From Buddleja alternifolia (Eukaryota > Streptophyta > Magnoliopsida > Lamiales > Scrophulariaceae), in NCBI GenBank assembly GCA_019426215.1, contig CM033393.1, positions 27,964,591 through 28,028,590 on the forward strand: 64,000 nucleotides of DNA, read 5' to 3'. Of this stretch, positions 36,401 to 50,170 are shown piece after piece. The stretch's first letter is position 1. Each line of letters starts with the position of its first letter. The position numbers and the translations under genes were made by a program. Below the pieces are notes generated by a model, which saw nothing but the letters and a program-made list of their open reading frames with translations, was not told where the DNA came from and did not search any database.

Positions 36401-39400
36401 ATAAAAAAAATATTTACCTGATCAAGATTATCAACTGCTTTTACCAATACGGAGTAATAGACCTTCTGGTTTTTCCCACCTTCCATTTCCTCAACCTCAT
36501 CTATATATGCTACACGAAGAGATGGATTACTGCAGTAAAGAAGAAAGACAACGAGATTAGATCAAGTGAGCTCATTAAGCTAAGGATTAAGAGAAATTCT
36601 ACTACAAAAACTTTTTTCCACTTCGTCAGAATTTGTACAACTTACTTAACCATCAGGTTTAAAATGTCAGTTGCACGACGATCTCCACTCCGTTTCTGGT
36701 TCCCATAATTCTGGCAGGTGGCGACATATGTGAATTTCAGGTCTGCTACAGCCTCCAATTGGGTGTACATGGATCTTTGACTCTTCTTATCTTCTGCTGA
36801 CGATTCTATAATTGTCTTATACCCTTCAAGTATCTCTGCTCAATTTTAAACAATCAGAAAAGAACCCTGAGTTTCTCTAGTCACTACTTTTATAATTAGC
36901 TTCTCTGAACATTATGATTGGCTCAAAGAGTCTGATAATCTATTAAAAACACATCTCTTTTTCGCCAACTTTCTAAAAGATAATTTAGTATAGTTAAACT
37001 TCAGTAAATTCTAATCATCTTAAAAACGCTACTTGGAGAACACCAGTTTAAGCCCACATTTTTAAGAAAAATCAGACACGAAAGTACTACGCAAATACTC
37101 TTATGTCCAGTTCAAGCACGTTGCATTCTTAACATTCAACAGCATGATCCTCTTAATTGTGCAAATGATTTTCTCTTACCATTTTCTGAAGCCATGTCAA
37201 GAAAAGCCTGAAGCTTCAAGGCCCTTCTATAGTACATCATCCCTCTGACTGCATACCAAATGGTTCTTGTCAAACAATTTGAACGGAAAGGTGAGAGCTG
37301 TAAAGAAGGGATGGGACTGAGAACGACAGACTAGCTAACCTGTTCTGCAAAGAGTCTGTCCTCTCAAGGAGGCCCAATGGCGTAGTTGTAGTATGTTTTC
37401 TTCATTTTCCCAAATTTCAGACCCTTTGCAATTTAGACGCTCCATGAAGTTATTCCATTCATCTGCAAAAAAAAGTATTTATATGGGTGTCCAATAAATG
37501 ATATCATATTAGTTGGATCATGAAATTGAAATAGCATTGCCAAGAGCAAGTACATATCAGACAGGTAACATTAAGCAGACCTGGATAAATCTTTTGAAGA
37601 TAATATAAGATTGACACACCATCTTCATTTTCCATTTCAAGATCACTCTTGGAAAATACAGTCTCCTCGCTGTAGTACGGAGTCATGACACTGCCATGCA
37701 AATAATGTTATTAACTTGCAGCACTCAGATATTAGAACAGATTGATAAATTCATTAATGTAGGATAACCGTAATGATGACTCACAATAATTTTAAACTAT
37801 CTAAACAGCTAAACATTAAAGTTTAATGCGTCTTGAAGAAATTCATTTTAGTGAATTTGTTTAATCATCAGACGACAACAATGATGAAGTTAGTGAAGAA
37901 GTAGGTTTCAACCATGCAACGACATTCTAAACTAACTGCTATTTTCCCCCCATTCTAGCTATGCCTTAAGTCACTCTTTATAGAATCAACTAAAGTACTT
38001 TGTGAGAGAGAATAAACAATCAGAGTAGGAAAATCAGGTTATTCAAGAAGTTGATGGTGGGTCCTCAACAGCAAATCAACTATTGAGTAAATAACTCCTC
38101 CAGACAAAAAAAATACAGGAAGGACTATGTACTGTACCTGAATGATAGCATTTTGCGCACTCGAGGTGCACGGGGCATATCCATAAAAAGTGAATTTGTG
38201 AAAAATGCTATCCTGCGGCGTGCTTCAAGGTTTGTGGGCACTTCAATTGCGGACTCTTTAACAGTGAGGAGCAGATAAAGGCGGCGTATCTGGGAAACAA
38301 ATATTCATAAGATGTTATAAATTTAATCACCAACTAAATATACCACATCACTACATCAGTGCATGTGTTTATAAATCAGGCATGAAGGTTCAAATGCGTT
38401 CGCATGTACCTGCTCTTCCCATTGTGCTGTATTTGGGGGTGGGAACACAATGTTGGCAAAGAGTTGCTTTCCAGAATCCTTACTACCACGACCAAGTTCG
38501 GCAAGTTCACTGCATTCAGTGAAGGAGCTAAATTTCATAAATCTTCACCAGATAACAATAAAACAAATGGTACATATTTTTAAACACAGTAACAATAGAA
38601 GTTCTAAGTACTGCACTAATCAACCAACCTGTTCTCGTTCACCATCATGTCCCTGGTAACTACTTCTAACATATCTTGCAGCAACAAAACAACCCTATCT
38701 TTCTGGGATGGATCACTGTCTTTCTGCACGTACAAGGAAAGGTTCAAATTTCAAAGCGTTAAAACATGAAAAGGAAAAGTAGAATACATTGTGAAGGATT
38801 GATCTCAAATGACTTACCAATATCTCCATAAGTTCCACAAATTTTTTCCAAAGATCAGGTAGAGCCTTCATTCTGAAATTAGCAAGGAATGTATGCTTTG
38901 ATATATGACTTTCAACTTCTTTGATGATGATCCCAATTATCCTGCTCCGGAAAGCAGATGTTAGCACAAATGCAAACAATATAATCATAAAGCTGTTTAT
39001 AGATGCAACTTATAAGAACCACGAACAAATAAAAACAAAAGATAACCTTTTCTCAGTCTCTCCAACGATCAAGGCATTCAGCACAAGTTTAAATGATTCA
39101 TAGCATTCTACTACAGCACATTTCATATATTCATCAGCACATATACGCTTCCAAAGGTCAGCATCCTTTGATCGAAATTGAGCAGCCATATCTAGTGCAA
39201 CTGGAATCTGCAAGGGAAGAGAGAGTCAAGCAAGAATATGACAGGAACATACAACTAAAAAAATCTACGTTTACCTTGCTAGCAAGTAAGAAGGGGGGCC
39301 ACTGAATTATTTTCAGGCTAGGATCTGAGGAATAAGGAACAAGAAGCAGATCCATCTCCCTGAGGTAAATAGTTCCAAGTTTAGTTTCAGCTTATAAAAT

Positions 39401-42400
39401 TTTCAATCAGGCAACTAAGAGCAGGAAACATATAGAGAACAAGTGAGTTCTGGGGGCTTTTCCTGTCACTTATGAGATCTTCTTCACGGAAGCTACATAT
39501 TACATCATTCCACAACTGAGCAAATTTAGCAGCTTCACTTCTCTTATTTGCAGTGACCTATAAATTGCAGAAAATGTAGAAGTTCAGAAATGGGATGACC
39601 TTAGGCACTATTTGGGACATGAAAAGCATATCAATTGCCAGAGGATGAACAGAAACCTTATGAAAGCGATTTGTAAGAGAAAGCCCTCTTTTCTTAGTTT
39701 TGTCAGAAGGCACCAAGTAAGTGTTGAATGCATCAGGTAAAGACTGAAAACGTGACCTAACCATCATAAGAGTCCGAATCTGTGGAAAGACGAAGGATGT
39801 TAAAAGTGAACAGAGAACCAATTAACAACTTGATGAGATAGTTATCAACAAATTAAATACGACAGTGATCATATCAGGGATCCTACAACTAAATCACAAT
39901 TATCTTATACCCTCATAGATCGAGAAGTTAGAGACGAAACAAGAAATTTGAAAAGTTGTAATAAAATATATTCTTTACTCTGCATCAGTGGTATGACATT
40001 TCTTGCTACTATGAGGAACAAGACTGGAAATAAAGTTGTTGAAGCTTGGTTTCTATGTAAACACCTTCAATATATCTTTTCCTGTTACAATAATACTTCT
40101 TTTTTATTTTGAGATGAAGTTCAATTTCTAACGTTTTGTTCCTCTGCAAATAGTTTTTCACATTTTAAAAATGAAAATCAATAGCAAATCATGTTTCAAA
40201 GCAAATATGATGATAAAGGAGATAACAAAAGCACTTGCAACTGAATTGATTGGAAATTCTACATTAAATAAGAATAAATTAATTGAGTTTATTAGCGGCT
40301 TCTACCTCGCCAAGACGATCAAAGGCCCCAATGAAACCTCCATACAAGGTAGAGAATATAGCATACCAAATCTGGGTGTCCATGAAGTAAACCTGCACGA
40401 CAATTATAACTATGAAATACTCGACCAAAGAGAATAAAGAATCAGACTGAAGAAAACAGAAGGGAAGTGCTAAGGAAATCATATTGCACTAAAAAGGCTA
40501 ATGGTAAGAAAGACACACCATGACAACTGGTGTCCATAGCGCAACAACCGCTCCAATGTTGTGCTTAACTGCAATTGGTGTAAGATTATTATAATATGTG
40601 TATGTTATGGATATGATTCTGGGAAGAAATCAACAGAACAAAATTCATACGGTTTGGGAAGAACTCGTGCCAAGCATATTCAACATAATGAATGTCCATT
40701 ATATCTTTGGTGGGCTTCACCATAGGTTTTATCTGGATCAAACAAACACTTGAATGAGGAAGGCAATTGCCAGTATTTTACATTGTATTGACCGACTAAA
40801 GGATGTGAAAAATACCATCATGAAATAGCTAAATGCAAATTTTGAACACAAAAGCAGCACCCAGAATAGAGTATATCTGTTGCCAATTACAACAATAAAT
40901 AAACCAAGTCAGCTCATATATACAAAGGAAGATATTCAAGGAAAAAAAATCTTGAGTTGAAACATACTTGATAAGCGCGAATTGGCTCTCGTGCATTCCC
41001 CTCCCCACATAAATTCTTGGCTACAAAATTATATGTAAACTTTTTTCAAACCAAACAAATGATCATAGCTCAAAGACAGATGCATATAACATAGGAAGGC
41101 ATGCTGCTGGAGATCTAGTTGTACCAAGTAACAGTCCAAATTTTGCATTTTATACTGTATCAATTTTGTTTTTCCTGAATTTCAGCTCTTTTCCCTGAAT
41201 TCTAACGCTGTGTTTGGACCTAAGATTTCTATAAATAGAACATTGAGAAAAACACTTTTGTTCATTTGGACTCCAAGAAAAAATGAAGGAAATGTCTGTA
41301 GAATATAATTATGGTTGACATTCATCAGTTTATAAGGTTATTGATATTGCCAAAAGAAACGTGATGATTTACTGTTCTCAATGTGTATGATTTTTCTTTC
41401 TTTTTGTCCAATAAATCCTATGCTCGCGCAGCATAAAAGATATGCAACGAATTCCATACAATTTAAACATTCAAACGATAACTCAAGAAAAAATAATAAC
41501 CTTGTTTTATAATCTAACATAGTTCAGATTAACAAACTGCAATACTGAAGGACTGAAGTGTTTGGCTTTCTGATTGGACGAACATTTAATACTCGCATCA
41601 GGGAAAGATGTGCGAGATTGATATTAACTACAACTTAGATCTTACTAGAATATGCCCTCACATGCAACGGGCAACACTGAAAGATCATGTTTGTCATTTT
41701 AACTTGAGAGAAAGGTAACAAAATAAAGATGGCATATGAACCCAAGAGAAAGAAAACACACGGGCTCAAGCCTGAAGGTAGACAACCCTGAAGCTGAAGT
41801 TAGATAACCCGGAGCTTAAAGCGTGTCCATCTATATCAGCATCCATAAGAAAGGAAGTTGGTTGTAGCCTAGATAAAAGGTCTGGAGTAACCAATATTCG
41901 GTGATGAATGTCTTACTGAGTCTTATTTTTGTCTCCAGCAGATACTTTCTTAGAAGAAGAAGAAGAGTGATCTCATATTCCACTAATTAGCTAGTGGAAG
42001 GATACAGTTTTTCTGGCATAAAACACTCCTTTGGCTCCTTAAGTGATCGCTCGGTACTACCTTATGAGAAGATTACTCTAGATCATATCAGTATTTTACT
42101 TTAGAACATCATAGTCTGCGCATTCAATGATTCAGAAACCCACTTGAATGGTACCCGTATAAGTAGGGTGGAACTCCCTAACTTCTTTTATCAATACATA
42201 TCAGTCGTCTTTCAATATAAACATGAGCGGATGATTGCTTAAGAGTATAGAAGAACAAGAAGGCAACAGTTATATACCTGTGACCATCATAGGAGAAACT
42301 TAATGATAAGCCATAACATGAGCTATTGCTTAAGAGTATAGAAGAACAAGAAGGCAACAGTTATATACCTGTGACCACCATAGGAGAAACCTAATGATAA

Positions 42401-45400
42401 GCCAATCAGAATTCTCGATCCAGCGTCGCAACATTGGGAAAATAAAGAAGACTGCTGCCAATAAATTTGGTAGCAAGTATATAGCTACTGCCATGAGGTA
42501 CAAAGGAGGCACACCCTTAATTTTATCAAGGAACGAGAGCATATCCTTGAGGTTGCCAAATGAAAATGTATCGTTTTGGTGCAAATAACACACAGGAAGG
42601 ATGATGGACCAGGCAAGGCTGACGATTATCTTGAGAAAGGTCCTCAAAACAGAAGTGAACTTCCATCTAAGATATCCCGGATAGTTCAGAATGAGGTCCA
42701 AAATACCTAAAGAAATTTCAAAATTAGTTTCTCAATCAAATAAGAGATAAGACCTAAAAGCTCAAATTGAAATGAGATTGTTGCGAATAAAATATGGTGA
42801 CTAATTTTAAAATCTCAAGCTACGTATATCCAGCACTAAATTATAACCTTTTAATCCCTGATGTTTGTTTAAGCAATAAAAATAAGAATTACATACTCTG
42901 AATGAAGCGAAGAAAGGCTGCTGTGATAAAGATACTAGACAATCTGTATAAGACATTCTTCTGGAAGATATCTAATATGGAAACATTACTCCATGCAATG
43001 ATGATCATGACCTGCAGTAGAACAATCCCAAAGTTCAGCCAGAAGCACTTTATAAATGAGTGAAGACCATTTTCATCTGTTTAATTTGGTACCTGGAAAG
43101 CAAGTATGAGAAACGTCCACAGACGATCAAAACTTCGGAATATGTGCCAAAATGTTCGTGTTTCTGCAAAGAATGATTTCCCCAGCTTTCCAGGATTCTT
43201 ATGAGCACGTTTCCCCTGAAACAGCAGTCATACTAAGCAAACAAGTACCGGTTTTAATTCACCCAAACAGGTTTACCCCGGAATACTATCTTACCTTCCC
43301 TACATTTCTTGTTGATTTGAAAAACTCGCCATCATCACGCATTGGCCAACCCAAAGAGAAGCAATCCGCCGACCTATAGTAGTTTGTCAATTCATACTTG
43401 TAGAAAGAATGAAATCGTTCTCAATAATAAACATTGCTTTCCAATATAACTCTTTACCAGAAATACTCATTTAGATCATCATAGTTGCACCAGGCTGTAT
43501 GGGGGGCTTTCCCATCTTTATCTTTCTTCGATTCCTAGAGCCACATAAGCACCATTTTTGTAATAAGAAGAAACTCTTAGCAACAACTACATAATTCACC
43601 TGAGCATATGAGTACCTTTTCAATCACTCTGTAAATAGGTGTTATAACTTTGCGCAAGAAAGATTCATCATCTCCACCATAAGACGGCTTGATGTTTTCA
43701 CCAGTAACAATGCTGACATTTCCAGCTAAGAGTCCATGGAGTTCATAAGCCATCTGCAAAAGCATTCATACAATCAAAAAGGTTCGGTCTCCACTGAATT
43801 CATCGACTTGGATTCACAAATATGTAAAGAAGAATAAACCACTCACATTGTGGAAAATGTAGCATAGGCACTCGGGCATGAAACGCACATTAGCTGCTTC
43901 ACCCCATATAAGAAGATAGAGGCCCATATAAAGTATCTTTCTCTGTTGCACTTCCTGCTGCCCTTGAGGGAGCCTATGAGCAGTAAGGTATAACAGTAAA
44001 TCGTCAGGCTATCCGAAACAAATCCATGGAAACTATAGTAAGTATGTGCCTGAAGTTTACTGTATAAATGTTTCATTTCACCTTAAGCTGTGTTTTTTCC
44101 CCAAGAATTTACACCAAGTTTTGTAGTTCTTGAAAAGTTTATTCATGAGTGCTTCAACAGCTCGATCGTCAAGCTAAGCCAAAAACAATGAGTCTTAAGT
44201 TACATACTCTGCATGAATACAAACTAATTCATGCACATACGCACATTGTTCAAGTTATAAAAAAACATGATGCTCAAATCAAAGAATCGAATATATGTGA
44301 TGAAAATCAAATGTATGAATTTCCAAGGAAACATGCCGCAAGAAAGCAAGTCTCAGTATTTCAGGGCAACTCTAATATGCAAAATAACTGAATTAATATA
44401 GAAAATGCAGTCATATATTAGATGCAACATATGATTCCCTGTGATATCAATTAGTGATATTCCAATTCTTCATAGATAAAACAGATAGGGGCAGCATACT
44501 TTGTTTTGTGGTTCTGGCTTGGGGATTAGTCTTATATGAATATTTGCAAGCAACAAAGTCAAGTGCTCCCTTTGGTTCCTGACATTGTCCCTCTGTAATT
44601 TTCAAAACAACCTAGTGATAAATATCCTCATATAAAAGCATGAAAGGATTATCTCATTCTCTGATTCATCAATTCACAACACATGCCTGAAACCCAAACA
44701 TGGCCCTTAGCCAATCAAGCAGGTCCAACTCCCCAGCTTTCTGTCTCTGTTGCTCAAATGAGGCTGGCCATGTCAGTCCACGAGTGTTCTGTAAAGCAGT
44801 CACAGAAGCTTTGACCTAACATCATCAAAGAATGGAATGCATTAATATTTCCGACTAAATGTATGTTCCATAAGTTCTCAGATGATGCAAATGCATCACC
44901 TCTTCAAGTTGCATGATGGATTGTGATGCCCCGGCAGAATCCAGGGGAAGAATGTTATAAGGAACATAGATTTCCTTCTTTGCCTGCACATCATTTGCTG
45001 CAGCCATAATCTGTTAATGAAGAAAACTTAATATGATTAGCTACACCGAGGGCGTTAAGAGAAGTGCTATTTAAACTAAAGTAGCATAAAAATCATTCAT
45101 AAACTTGGAGTCAAAACTAACCTCTGGAGCAACTTCCTCAACTTTTTCGGTCTTATTAACTGCACAAAGCACTTCGAAAAGCACACCAGCTGTCTGGTAA
45201 GCTTTTCCAAGCTGAGCTCTGCCAAAAGAAAAATCAAGAATAAGATATTAACAAGATTCAAATAGTTCCAACATTATGATTTTTCCAAAAAATAAAATGG
45301 TGTTAAAACTAGCGCGTAATCACTACCTGTCAGCTTGCTCCCCCTTGTTAAGTGCAACAACATAGTGCTCATAGTATTGCTTGTAGAAGCTCTCGATTTC

Positions 45401-46860
45401 CCTAGCATCAGTCTTTTTAACCCGAGCAGCAAGAGTTGATGCATTGTCCTGAATACAAGTTTACAAATAAGCTTGATGGTTGTGATATAACAGGAAATTC
45501 CGAAAAAACTAATGGACTAAAATTTTCCCCACCTGTTTACATCATAATGCATAGTTATATGAAATTCCATTACTAAGCACGAAACTTACATCTTTCTGTT
45601 TGGGGGTGCGAAGTGGGGGTTATTAAACGCTAACTAACACGCAGTGTTGTGGCGAGTCGTTAACAATAAAATGAGGGACAAAATACCAAATTCTCCGTAA
45701 AATACAAAGGATAGCTAAGGTGATTTGGTTGCTTTGCTCTCTCAGAAACCAGCTATATCATAATATATTGACTCTGAATTCTGTAAAAGAATGCTCTCAC
45801 CTCACCACTAACCACACCGAAAAGTACTATGCAGTAAATGCTGAACAAAATAGTTAAGAAAATTGTAAAAGAAAACACGAGGTTTTAGACATTCATCAGA
45901 CAATTATCAAGATGAACAAACAACGTGAGACGAAAACAGTGGTGTGCTGTTAAGAAACATATGAACGGATAGAGAAATTCAACCAATAATATAAAGTTCA
46001 AACTTCTGACCTGCTAAAATTGAAGATCCGTTCTATATTATGTCTCCCTCTCTTTTGATATTTCTCCTTTTCTTTTGGGGGGTGGATTCCGAATTTTGAT
46101 GTCTCATTTTAAGCTGCTTTTTAAAACTTAAAAGGCTTTAAGATTGTTTGCTTTTTAATAAATTAACAGAATTATACTTTTACTATTTCGTGAATTCCAT
46201 ATTCAAGCTCGTAAATATTTCTCTGTGCTCAACTCTTTGTGCCATTTTGCACCAAAAAGGTAATACAACTAATCCAACACTACTGCATATTAATCGTTTT
46301 TCTATTATACTTTAAAAAACAAGTGCACTCTCTGTGACTTTGCGAACTGCTATATTACATTATGAGATACTATATGTATTTGATTCCTGTATATCGCTAA
46401 TATTGAATATTGTGGTATAATACCAATTATTATATTTACCCGTTCCAGTCTTTGATGGAGGCTAGTCTTGAACTGACGCACACCACGTCCACTGGAATTT
46501 GGATCCAATCTATGTGCCTTCTCAAATGCATAGAACCGACCTATAAATCAAAAACGGAAGAAAACATTTAAACACTTGGATTTAAATTCGATGAGAGAAA
46601 CATACAAGGTTTTTTCACAAAAATGGAAATTAATTGAGCGTGCAGGAACAGAGATGCACGAACGTACAGAGGTAGGCAACACGAGGGCGTTCGTTCTGAA
46701 TCTCGGTGGCGACGCGGAGAATAGGGGCAATGGACTGCAAGGAGGAAGGCACGACCTCATTGTCAAATACCTCCATGGAGAACACAGTAGTTGCAGCGCT
46801 GCGCGAGGCTCGCCGCGTCAAGGACGGCTGATGATCATGATTCCCCGACGACGAAGCCAT
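33487..46860 (-). CDS. CalS5: Callose synthase, CalS5/GSL2 type (1,3-beta-glucan synthase)
   Basis: This is a plasma-membrane glycosyltransferase (GT48) that polymerises UDP-glucose into 1,3-beta-glucan; the CalS5/GSL2 clade makes the callose wall of microspores needed for pollen exine patterning. Forty exons join in consistent phase into 5736 nt, giving 1911 residues, close to Arabidopsis CalS5 (about 1920). The start ATG at 46858-46860 opens [13 protein letters not shown] and then [11 protein letters not shown], as in CalS5. Layout: cytosolic N-terminus; FKS1-type domain (about 300-450) with [20 protein letters not shown]; membrane cluster from about 470 to 720; the large cytosolic glucan-synthase region (about 750-1490) with [30 protein letters not shown] and [20 protein letters not shown]; then C-terminal membrane helices, ending [17 protein letters not shown]. 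Family assignment is near certain; the CalS5 clade rests on N- and C-terminal resemblance. Introns 6 and 22 lack GT donors. No stop or frameshift is seen. Confidence 0.96.
39460..39463 (-). other. Apparent GA donor at CalS5 intron 22
   Basis: Homology (conserved [14 protein letters not shown]) requires exon 22 to end ...GACAG at 39463 and exon 23 to begin GGAGATGG at 39359. The intron then starts GAAAAG instead of GTAAAG. A nearby GT (after 39470, reading AGTGACAG) would shift the frame. The site may be a true GA-AG intron, a lost donor in this allele, or a base error. Confidence 0.6.
42235..42411. repeat. 91-bp tandem duplication over the CalS5 exon 15 donor
   Basis: Two near-identical copies with a 91-bp period (starting near 42235 and 42326) share GCTTAAGAGTATAGAAGAAC and CAACAGTTATATACCTGTGA. 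The right copy is the real 3' end of exon 15 with its donor at 42368-42367. The left copy reproduces exon sequence and donor inside the intron, with two base changes. Using the second donor would add 91 nt and shift the frame. Confidence 0.85.
44685..44687 (-). other. GC-AG donor at CalS5 intron 6
   Basis: Exon 6 ends TTTCAG at 44687 and the intron starts GCATGT. The next exon starts AGGGAC at 44592 after TTACAG. Both sides are in phase 0 and give the conserved [15 protein letters not shown] junction. GC-AG is the commonest variant donor in plants. Confidence 0.8.
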
Positions 46861-47330
46861 CTTCTCTCCGCTTCGCTCTCTCGAGGAATAAAAACCTAAC
46901 CTCCTTGAGAGCTTAGCCGAGGCGCAGAAATTCCGTCTCGATCGCTCTAATTATCCTCCACTTTTTTCTGATCACAATTCAACACGCAATTACAACATCA
47001 ACAACTTCGTTAATCAATCAAATGATCATCAAACAGAAAAATCATTATATATATACGTACATAATGTTCATATATAAATTGATGATGAAGCTGCTCACAT
47101 TGAAAAGAGCTGGCTTAGAAAGCCTGCTTCCGATGATTTAATAGATGTGATTGTATGTACTTATATATTAGTCTACGATTAGATATGCGAAGATGAACAG
47201 AGAGATATTAATCAGTGGAAGAATGTATGATACTCTCTCTCTCTCTCCCACTCTATATCTATATGTGTGTGAGAGAGAGAAAGAAAGAAAGAAAGAAATG
47301 AACGGAGGTGTGAATTTGTTAGCTTTGGCA
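46861..47330 (-). promoter_or_regulatory. Upstream region / 5' UTR of the callose synthase gene
   Basis: This is the 470 bp before the start codon. It contains a CT run (about 47232-47248) and a GA/GAAA run (about 47271-47298), typical of plant 5' leaders and core promoters. TATATATATA-like words lie near 47047-47056. The transcription start cannot be fixed from sequence alone. Confidence 0.45.
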
Positions 47331-49100
47331 GAGGCTTAACGGGAAGCGCGGGAAGAGGGATGACACGAATTTAAGTTGGAGATGACGAGGCTTTTACGGG
47401 GATATGTACGGACGAGGTGCTTTTTTCGTTCTTCCATTTTTATCCCCCTCACTCTTCTCCTTTTCTTTCTATTCATTCTCAAGGCTCAAACAAAGTCAAA
47501 CCTCCTTTACCTTCTTCTACATTTAATTTACACATAATTTTTATTTTTATAGTAAGGAAATATAAGAGTATATAATTTTAGAAAGTCACTAAAAAGTCAT
47601 TTCAACTCTTGTTAGTAAAAGACCTTGTATTATGTTTGCAAATTACACATGCGTAAAATGAATTGAAATATGTTTTCTCTCTTTTTGGCTTAGTGAAAAT
47701 ATTCTTTTTTCTTTTTCCCGTATACATTCTGAAATTAAATGATAAAATTAGTACTTTTGAGTTGTTAAATTTACTATGCATATTTGATATTATGCTTGGC
47801 GAATAAAACTCAATTCTGAAAAATAAGTTTGAAACTGTTTTCTAAAACTTAAAACAATAGTAAAAGAAATATTATAAGTATTAGTTGGATATTATGCATA
47901 ATATAAGAATATCAATAATTACAAAAATATCAATTATGTTCAATATTATTACTATAAATTAAATAATAAACTCATCTGGGGGGATATCAGTTTGAAACTT
48001 AGCTTTCTAACATATAATAATGGGTTTATAAAGATAAATACAACTCTTTTTATGGATCGCTATATTATTTTTATTGAGAAGACATACATGGATATTAATT
48101 AGTATTTTATACAATTATCCAAGTAAGTTTTATTCACAAGATGATAACACTCAATTTCTTTTGCAGTCAAAGACATTGAGTATAAAGAATTAGAAATAAA
48201 TCTTTTGGTAATGAATGTCACTTGGAAAAAGTTGAAATCCTAAATAATTATATAGGCGTTAAATATTTGCTAGGTACAAATATATTTTGATTTTTATTAA
48301 ATATACTATAAAAAAAATTGATATGAAAAGTACGAAAAAAGCAATACACATAGAAGTATTGATAAAAGATGAATATAAATAAATTGCTCAAGAATAAAAG
48401 TATGGCCTATTTAAAAGTTATATTTGTATATCATGCTTTTACTTATTTTTACCTAAGCTAAGAGAACTATTTATGTATCTATTCTATTCTATTATAAAAG
48501 TATGAGTTGTTTTTTGAAATTTTTGACATACCTAAATATTCCTATTTAATTCATTTTCTTTAATGGCAAAAGAGTCAAAAACAATTATTAAAAATAAATT
48601 TTAGATATCCATAAGACTGCAACAATAAAAATTATAATTACATTATGACTCTTTACATTGGAATAACAAGATAACAATAGAGGTTGAGTTACATAAAAAA
48701 CTATAATTTATACTCATTTAGAAAATGAAAAGAAGAAGACGTCATAAGCCCATTGAGAAAGGTGAGTTACAATGACGTAGAAAAAATATTTAGCCCATTG
48801 AATTAATATATATATATATATACACGTCAGTATAATTATACATGATGAATTTTTTATATTTAATTACATTACAAAGCATTCACATATTTTTTTACATTTA
48901 GTATATAAGATTATCATTGTACATAGGTAAATTAATTATTAATGAACAACAGTAATCATTAATAATTAATTTATGTACAATGAAATTTACAATGAACAAC
49001 ACTAATCATTAAGACCCACAAGATATGAATAACAGATTTTCCAGAAAAATAATTATGGCATTATTATTTAATGTGTGTGGGTTTCATATCAATAATATTT
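47331..49100. other. AT-rich intergenic sequence
   Basis: No gene, RNA or recognisable element is seen in this 1.8 kb. It is strongly AT-rich with only short frames. A TA run lies at about 48809-48822. Near 48920-49010 the words AATTAATTA, CATTAATAATTAATTTATGT and ACAACACTAATCATTA form a local partial inverted and direct repeat. Confidence 0.4.
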
Positions 49101-49129
49101 ATATTAAAATATGGGAGAATATGAGTATC

Positions 49130-50170
49130 ATGACGAGATTAATATATAATATAAAAGCAATAATGTAAATGACAAGAGATTTAACGTGGTTCGGTCCAAA
49201 AATTAGATCTACGTCCACGGGGGTAAAGAGTTCGGGTCCTTTTATTGATATTGGAGTCGATATATATACAAAATTTGAGGGGGGGGGGGGAGCTTAAATG
49301 GGATAGGTCAACTATGCTAAATATACATTTGGTAATAAGAATAAGTCATAATCTATCCATACGAGACTACAATCAATTTGGGTATAATTGGGAAAGATAG
49401 GACGGATCTCCGCAGGTCTATATATGGTAAGATTGAGGATTGATTGGATCTTGTCTCCCAGCTGTCCATAATCAGCGCTGCCCTACCTGTGTAGGTCGGG
49501 TCATCTGGGCCTCCAACTAAGCCTGTCCGAATATGATGTCTTCTAGAAGGATCCAAGTCCACGAAACCGTTAGGCTTGGGCCCATATGATGTCAGATAAC
49601 CCAGCTTGGCCCAAAGACGGATTTCTACCCACATCAATAGTCCCCCTCCCCCCAACTCTAAAGTTTGACGTAGTCAAGCTGTAAGAGTTGAAAAGAAATA
49701 ATTGATATGGACCGAGCTGAGAAAACTCTAGGTATACAGGTGGAAAATAAGATGAAGCAAAAAATGCCGAAAGAATATTCAATCGATCCAGGTATGACAA
49801 TTTGACCAGCGGAGTTCGGGGATGCCTTCCTGTGTGGGTCTAGAGAAAACCCTACTGGTGAGTTTGACTAGCCGATTGGACTTCTCCACGCCTCTACAGT
49901 TTTTGCCTCGGAATTCGAGAAAGCCGCGCCATCATCATGTCCTCGGCAGATGATGCCGCCATAACTTCCCCTAGGTATGTGTTTGATGGCTGCCACGTGT
50001 ACGGCTGGGGATGAAGCCCGCCTCTTTCCTTGTAAGTTATATTTATTTTTTATTTAAATTTTTGAAAAGGTAACTTAAAGAAAACTGCCGATTTTATTTC
50101 CTTTTTTCCAGATTTTTTCTCGGCATTAAAATCAGAAAAAACCCTTTTCCTCCTCTTCTTCAATTCTTCT
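49130..50170. other. Degenerate retrotransposon-like repeat DNA
   Basis: The words TTTAACGTGGTTCGGTCC and CTACGTCCACGGGGG near 49181-49222 recur in many plant retroelement ends. The composition is richer in GC than its surroundings. A G-run of about 13 lies at 49279-49291. Short minus-strand frames (49353-49800) have no recognisable domain. It may be one side of an element into which plastid DNA was inserted, with sequence after about 50810 as the other side; this is inference. Confidence 0.35.

Larger units (their letters stand above)
33487..46860 (-). other. CalS5: Exon map of the callose synthase gene
   Basis: Exons, 5' to 3' (minus strand, high-low): 46860-46668, 46540-46440, 45448-45327, 45218-45122, 45010-44900, 44815-44687, 44592-44500, 44173-44082, 43973-43847, 43753-43616, 43534-43458, 43373-43295, 43215-43093, 43011-42897, 42706-42369, 41020-40968, 40876-40816, 40732-40651, 40568-40519, 40392-40306, 39779-39657, 39557-39463, 39359-39275, 39207-39047, 38941-38818, 38723-38629, 38509-38410, 38289-38138, 37690-37581, 37462-37340, 37248-37180, 36835-36646, 36529-36418, 36339-36220, 36144-36029, 35945-35862, 35422-35310, 35233-35004, 34850-34053, 33954-33487 (stop included). 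Every boundary was set from an AG acceptor, a GT donor (except introns 6 and 22), exact phase match and homology. The longest intron (15, 1348 bp) precedes the exon at 41020. Confidence 0.88.

Noticed and set aside
39463..39470. Cryptic GT donor (AGTGACAG) for CalS5 intron 22
   Set aside because: It would leave one codon base instead of two and shift exon 23 out of frame, losing the conserved MDLLLVPY segment.
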